DNA from: Bolinopsis microptera
Lineage: Eukaryota > Ctenophora > Tentaculata > Lobata > Bolinopsidae
Direction of reading: 5' to 3'
Assembly (NCBI RefSeq): GCF_026151205.1
Contig: NW_026971949.1
Span: 1 to 15,141, forward strand
Length of the DNA: 15,141 nt
The position numbers were made by a program, and so were the translations under genes. Position 1 is the stretch's first letter, and the number at the start of each line of letters is the position of its first letter. The notes beneath the pieces were generated by a model. It was given only the letters and a program-made list of their open reading frames with translations, was not told the origin of the DNA and did not search any database. Below are positions 10,603-15,141 of this stretch, in pieces.

Positions 10603-11163
10603 GCCCGTATGTACGCGGGGAGGAATAGGGGGGGGAAAATTTCGCGATTTTCCGCCCCCCACGTTGCCGCGGTTCCCCTTTTGTCCTTGTTAAAACCTGG
10701 AGGTAGGGTTCTGGGGGAAGGCAAACAAAACTGGTTTCGACAATGAGTTGCAGAGTTGAGGGGGGGGGCCATTGCAAATATAAATTGATGGATGGGAAAA
10801 AAACAAAAAACGTTTCAATTATTAGTTCCCTAAAATCTAAACGTGAATAAAAACCGAATCCCTTCTTGTTTCTGCCTATTTTCTTTAGGATGATTAATTC
10901 ATAATTATTTTGTGTTTCTCGGGATTTTTACAAATTTTTTGGTTTAATCATTGGGGTTATAGTTTTCTAAAAACGATGATTTGGGTGATTTCAACACAAA
11001 CCAAGGGGGCCCCAATTAAATTTGGGAAAACCTTTGCATTGTTGGGACTATCGTGATTTTTTAAAAACGGGGGCATTGAAAATTTTCCAAAAAAAAAAGG
11101 GGTGTTACGAAAAAAAAAAAACGGCGTTATTTTGCTGGATATTTTTAGGGCTTCCAAGCGCTC

Positions 11164-11176
11164 GGGGGGGGGGGGG
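11164..11176 (+). repeat. 13-G homopolymer
   Basis: Thirteen G followed by AC. Confidence 0.9.
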
Positions 11177-12059
11177 ACTGTTTTACAAAAAAAATGCCTC
11201 TGATAAAAATTGTAATTAAAAATGAATTGCAAATCATGAAACATTTTTGGAATCTTATGTACAAATTAACTTTTTTCCAAACGATAGCATAAAAGTATAG
11301 ATACGTTTTAACAAATGAATCCGTTGGTATTTTGATACAACGCAATAATATAAAAGTCAAGTCAGGAAAAAAACAACGGGCCTACTTCGCAAAAAATACC
11401 ATTTTTGAAATATAACTCAAGGGCTAGCAACGGTGCGGCAAAAACATCCAGAGTTTTCATTGAAATTGGTTTGCCCACATGTTTGTGGACCGCCGCAGTA
11501 GGGGGGAGCTTCTTCCGCACGTGAGGAATGGTTCGGGGACGTTTCAGTTCTAAGGGGGTCTCGTTTTTGGGGCGCGCTGTTTTCCGTTTTCCGTTACCAA
11601 AAGTTAGACCTGTTACCCCCGGCCCATTTTTGTCGCCCATTTTGTCCCAATTTTATACGTTAATTTCGTTAAAAAAATATTTCGGTCAATTACCACGTTT
11701 TAGCCCAAATTCCACCAGAGAGGCTTATTAATTTTTACTTTTCCAAAAACACGGAAAACTAAACACATTTTGTCTAAGGGGCCATCGGAAGTTTACCTAA
11801 TGGGCTTACTTTTTAACGGGAAAAATTTTTCAAGTTTTTCAATTCTGGTGAACATGTAGGCGTTCCCTTTTGTCACTTAAAAATGGATTTTGTGGACGGT
11901 TGGGGGGAACTCTAGAAACATCGTTTTGAATAAAACTTTCCATCAGTAAAAGCTATAAAAAGTTATTTTTCCATTCTAAAAAAAAAATACTTTACTTTTC
12001 AAGATAATTGCACGATTGAAAACCCTTGTTTCTTCTAACTTTTTAAAGCTGTAATGTAA

Positions 12060-12530
12060 CGGTTCTCGAAAATTACGCCGAATTGGGTGGACCGCGCAGG
12101 GATTACCAACCTTACCTTTTTATTCAAGGTTCTGGTCAGTGGGTACATGGGTTTGGGGGACATGTATCTCTTAAGTTAAATGGCCCCAAAGTTATGGGGG
12201 TTAGGCTTTGGAAAACAAAGCGATTTTCTTACAACTCTGGTGGACCAAACCCGCCCTTTCCCCTACGGTTTGGCTGGACCGTCCTTACTTTAGTGGGAAA
12301 TTGCTAATTTCCCATACCCAACAAAAATTCCCCCAATTGGATTTTCAATATTCACAAGGCTCAAAAACCTTTTTTTGAATAGGCTATCCCCCAGGTATTA
12401 TAAAAACAAAACTATAAAAAAATTGTAGGGACTGTCCCTTCCAATCACGTCGAGACCATTTGGAAAATGGGGATTATAAATTAGTTAATAGTGGTGCACA
12501 ATAAATATTTAAATTGGCGGTATGTCAACC
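12060..12530 (+). pseudogene. Degraded partial SVOP-like transporter copy (B)
   Basis: This copy is recognised by collinear nucleotide matches to the 5' third of copy C, not by an intact protein. TCGAAAATTACGCC at 12066 matches TCCGAAATGACGCC at 13927, which spans the start codon of C (ATG there, ATT here). TGGACC...GATTACCA at 12088-12108 matches the W-T-K-R-D-Y codons at 13960. The 53-base block 12458-12510 aligns over its length with 14275-14330 (GFGCGLN region to the AAATATTT). The first-to-third anchor distance is 392 here and 348 in C. The open 74-codon frame at 12083-12307 is not in the transporter frame throughout and is probably accidental. The 3' part of the gene is not seen after about 12530, so this is a truncated copy or decayed beyond recognition. 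Confidence 0.48.
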
Positions 12531-12554
12531 AAAAAAACTCCGGGCCCTATAAGT

Positions 12555-12591
12555 GGGAACCCTATAATTAATAACTTAATTATAGTATCCC
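12555..12591. repeat. Strong AT-rich hairpin, 10-bp perfect arms
   Basis: CTATAATTAA at 12562-12571 pairs perfectly with TTAATTATAG at 12576-12585 around a 4-base loop. GGGA and TCCC outside extend the stem with a small bulge. It lies just after the recognisable end of copy B. There is no U-run that would make it a bacterial-type terminator. Confidence 0.75.
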
Positions 12592-12890
12592 ATTAAATTA
12601 AAACTTAGTACTATTACTTAATATGGACTTAGGGTTGGTGAATTTAGGACATGCGGATTTTTACGATTAGGGAAAAAGTTTATCGGGACTGGGGACACCC
12701 GAAAAAAAACAAATAGGGGAACCGTAAAAAAAGTAGTAAGAGTTTAACGGGTTAACAAAATTCCAACATAGGATAAAAAATAACTTTTGGGAGGGAGGAA
12801 AAAGCCAAGGTTGGGAGCTTAACAATTAATTAAAACATATTTAGGCCTCTCAAAGGCACTGCCCACAATGAAATTTGTAATTCTGGATGA

Positions 12891-12902
12891 GGGGGGGGGG
12901 GG
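12891..12902 (+). repeat. 12-G homopolymer
   Basis: Twelve G followed by CGGG. Confidence 0.9.
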
Positions 12903-13022
12903 CGGGTTAGTGTAAATTGGACCACAGATATGGCTTATAAACCCATTATCATTATTAATTTAGGTTTTTACTAAAAACTTTGGAATTATTTGGCGGGTTG
13001 ACTAGTATTTGCGGGTTTGGGT

Positions 13023-13038
13023 GGGGGGGGGGGGGGGG
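13023..13038 (+). repeat. 16-G homopolymer
   Basis: Sixteen G followed by TAC. It is the last long G tract before the cleaner sequence around copy C. Confidence 0.9.
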
Positions 13039-13381
13039 TACTATTTTAAAACAAGTTGGAAAACCTGAGGATTCAGTTTACCGAGTTTTTACTAATTATT
13101 TACAGAGAAATTAGCCAAAAGTTTTATTGTTAAATTAAAAAAATGATTTGGCAACAAAAAAAATTGTTTTGCCAAAAATTCCACGTTTACACTTTCTGCT
13201 TGACTTTTCCAGCAAGGGCTCGGACCCCCCCCTCCTTCTTCCGTTCATGCACACGTCAGGCAGTTTCATACCCCCTTAACCCCCCGGCTGCTGGGACGTT
13301 CCATATGTGACACTGCTCCCCATTATATATATTGTATTCTTAGGAAAAATTTCAGGGAGGGAGTATTGCTTTTCAGGATTG

Positions 13382-13404
13382 AAAATAAATTTATAATTTA
13401 TTTT
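13382..13404. repeat. AT hairpin AAAATAAAT...ATTTATTTT
   Basis: Nine-base perfect arms (13382-13390 and 13396-13404) enclose a five-base loop, in a nearly pure A/T stretch. Possibly only low complexity. Confidence 0.6.
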
Positions 13405-13898
13405 AATAAATATAATTAAATATGTAGCAAAGTGAAATTCATTATGGTGAAAATTGGGGGATATAACAATCAAGCAAGGATATTTCAAATAAAGGCTTTG
13501 GGCGTTTTAGGGGTCAAATGGATAAAGTCTTTTAAATTTGTGAAAAATATACTTACAGTATTAGGTCTTAAAAAGGGTACAAAGAGGGAGAATCTGCAAT
13601 TTCTTTTGGACCAATTTGGCTTAATGGGAGGACAAGGAATGTAAAATTTGGGTATCAGCTCTGTCTTTGAGTATGAGGCAATTTGGATAATGCAATGGCG
13701 GATTAGCCGAATGAGCATAAAAATGTTGACCCTTTCCCACCCCCCCTCTTCCTACAACCCTGTATAATATTACTAGTTAAATGGGGTTTTCGCTAACAAG
13801 AAAATACTCAAGGTTATTGTACCCAATCATATTGTAATTTGTATACAACCAGAGTCCCGAATAAATTGTTCAGAGCAATAATAAATGATTTAAATTTA

Positions 13899-13904
13899 AT
13901 TCAG
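13899..13904 (+). promoter_or_regulatory. Splice-acceptor-like ATTCAG upstream of copy C
   Basis: ATTCAG follows TTTAAATTTA and lies 29 bases before the ATG at 13933. An in-frame TAG at 13918-13920, between this site and the ATG, supports that ATG as the first codon and makes the segment 13905-13932 untranslated. The equivalent site at copy A is TTTCAG. Confidence 0.4.
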
Positions 13905-13932
13905 GAAAATGGCCCATTAGGAGAAATCCGAA

Positions 13933-15141
13933 ATGACGCCCTGCCCAAAAACTGCGAGATGGACCAAACGAGACTACAAATTTCTTGTACTGGCGATGCT
14001 GATTAAGTTTGGTGACGCGGTTGAAATGTATCTGCCTGGAGTGATCACACAAAAAGTATCCTGTGAGCTGGATGTCTCATTTTTCCAGGAAGGGACCCTT
14101 CCTATCATCTTCTATGTCTTTATGGGTATAGCTCTACTTGTTGCTGTACCGTTGGCTAAGAAATTTGGGGGAAAACCCACTTTGCTCTGTTCAATGTACG
14201 GCTCCATCATTTTTACCATATTCTGCTTATTGGTTCCCAACTATTATACATTTATAGTTTCGAGAGCTTTATAGATTTGGCTGTGGGTTAAACGCAATAA
14301 CGATTGGAGTATTCTGTGCTAAAAATATTTCTTCTTACGAGATTCTACCAACATTTTTCGGTTCATCCATGAATGTATTGCATTTTACTTTCGGATGCGC
14401 ATGGGCTCCGCTGCTGGGGTTGGCTTCTTCTTGATACACTAGGCTGGCGGGGGTTTTGGGCCTTCTTAACATCCCATTCCTTTGTTATCCCACCGATAAT
14501 CATGCTACATTGTTGCATTGACGAAGAAGGCACAGCTACCGAATTAACGAGTCTGCTTAGAATCAAAAATGAATCTCAGTCCGTTAAAACTTTCCTGTGA
14601 GAGTTCTAAAAGGCGAGCCTTTTCGGGGGCTTTAGACACTTCATAGGATATGGAAGTATCATGGCTTCTTCCAATGATCATCAGAAATTACAATTTATCC
14701 GATAAATCGTGTAGGTACCGATAAATGTGAGGAAGTTGTACATGGAGATCAAATATATGATCCTTGCTGCAGTCAATGGCCTTGCCAATTATCCTGGGGG
14801 GCGGCCGATTGGATTTTTTCTTAGACCACACTTCAAGTTTATGCCTCTCCAAACCACATTTATGCTTGGTTTTACTATATCTACGGGATCATCCTAGAAG
14901 ACCTGGTTTAATGTTGGAATCTATAATGATGGGAATAGGGAGAAATAATGCAAATCTATGCAAGGGGCCTGAACTAAGCATCCTGCTTACGATGTGGGAG
15001 TATTTTGGAGCTATTAGAACTGTCTTTGGGCGGTTCCTGATGACTGTGGGAAGTATAATAGGTCAAGTGACAAGTTACCACTCTCGCTGTCTTCATTAGC
15101 CCTTATCATGTTGTTATAGTGTGCTTGGTTGTGGGTTTTTT
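13933..15141 (+). CDS. SVOP/SV2-like MFS transporter, copy C, frameshifted and cut by window end
   Basis: A membrane transporter of the MFS, nearest to the SV2/SVOP (SLC22B-like) group; substrate unknown. The first 113 codons (13933-14271) are open. TM1 holds the G-D-A-V-E-M signature at residues 27-32, equivalent to ADAMEM in SVOP. TM2 lies at about 55-74. The TM2-3 loop A-K-K-F-G-G-K-P is a weak form of MFS motif A. TM3 is at about 88-108, ending S-R-A-L. A stop at 14272 is a frameshift: the next frame continues GFGCGLN and GVFCAKN to about 14415. There one extra G in the run 14416-14419 shifts to LLLDTLGWRGFWAF, up to the stop at 14600. Later blocks include GYGSIM, a loop with DKC, ILAAVNGLANYPGG near 14761-14800 (like the SEFPG segment of SVOP), and FKF..LQTTFM. 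The start is fixed by an in-frame TAG 15 bases upstream. No introns are visible. Either a live gene with sequence errors or a recent pseudogene. Confidence 0.82.

Larger units (their letters stand above)
7840..12055. other. Intergenic stretch with repeats and palindromes, no recognisable gene
   Basis: No open frame here carries a motif I can name. The 131-codon minus-strand frame at 9342-9737 is proline-rich only because it reads G tracts in reverse. The overlapping frames on both strands at 10362-10777 likewise pair glycine-rich with proline-rich translations. The fairly GC-rich block 11362-11731 is open on both strands (92 codons -, 67 codons +) but shows no domain I recognise. The direct and inverted repeats are listed separately. 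Confidence 0.45.
12600..13890. other. No recognisable gene; 5' flank of copy C
   Basis: Short open frames on both strands (for example 13276-13488 -, 13432-13644 + and 13485-13718 -) overlap and show no motif. From about 13440 the sequence looks cleaner, with few long homopolymers. Long G tracts stop after 13038, and an AT hairpin lies at 13382-13404. The promoter of copy C, if present, should be in the last few hundred bases, but no convincing core element can be singled out. Confidence 0.45.

Noticed and set aside
14363-14566. 67-codon minus-strand frame
   Set aside because: Antisense shadow of the TM5-TM6 coding part of copy C.
1-15141. CRISPR array, rRNA, tRNA, phage or bacterial operon
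   Set aside because: No regularly spaced repeats, no recognisable RNA gene, and no prokaryotic-length reading frames.

Overview
This is an AT-rich window in which no reading frame on either strand exceeds 131 codons, and most of the longer frames are artefacts of G-rich tracts. That rules out an ordinary bacterial, archaeal or phage segment. It looks like eukaryotic, low-density or poorly assembled DNA. The only gene family I recognise is a major facilitator superfamily (MFS) transporter of the synaptic-vesicle-2 / SVOP-like (SLC22B-like) type. I cannot place the organism more precisely.

Layout: (1) 1-1360 has no gene I recognise. (2) About 1360-2140 has weak but collinear matches to the transporter (candidate copy 'Z'). 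(3) 2140-6120 has no recognisable gene and many G tracts, the longest 23 G. (4) 6120-7771 is copy 'A', a frame-broken but nearly full-length transporter, from a start-codon equivalent to a typical MFS C-terminal tail, followed by AATAAA. (5) 7840-12060 has no recognisable gene, but holds a ~100 bp direct repeat pair, a 20-bp perfect palindrome, an inverted repeat and a short possible transporter remnant. (6) 12060-12530 is a degraded partial copy 'B'. (7) 12600-13890 has no gene. (8) 13933-15141 is copy 'C', the best preserved: 113 uninterrupted codons, then frameshifts, running off the window end. All copies are on the + strand.

A and C differ largely at third codon positions where they can be aligned (for example around the DVSFFQ, MYGSI and LVP motifs). 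This suggests they are genuine paralogs that diverged under protein-level selection, not one locus read twice. Over that record lie many insertions: A is about 27% longer than C between shared anchors. The G homopolymers lie strikingly on one strand (twelve + strand G runs of 9 or more, no C run longer than 8). The simplest reading is a tandem cluster of SVOP-like transporter genes, partly decaying, seen through unpolished sequence. The sequence alone cannot separate true pseudogenisation from base-calling error.
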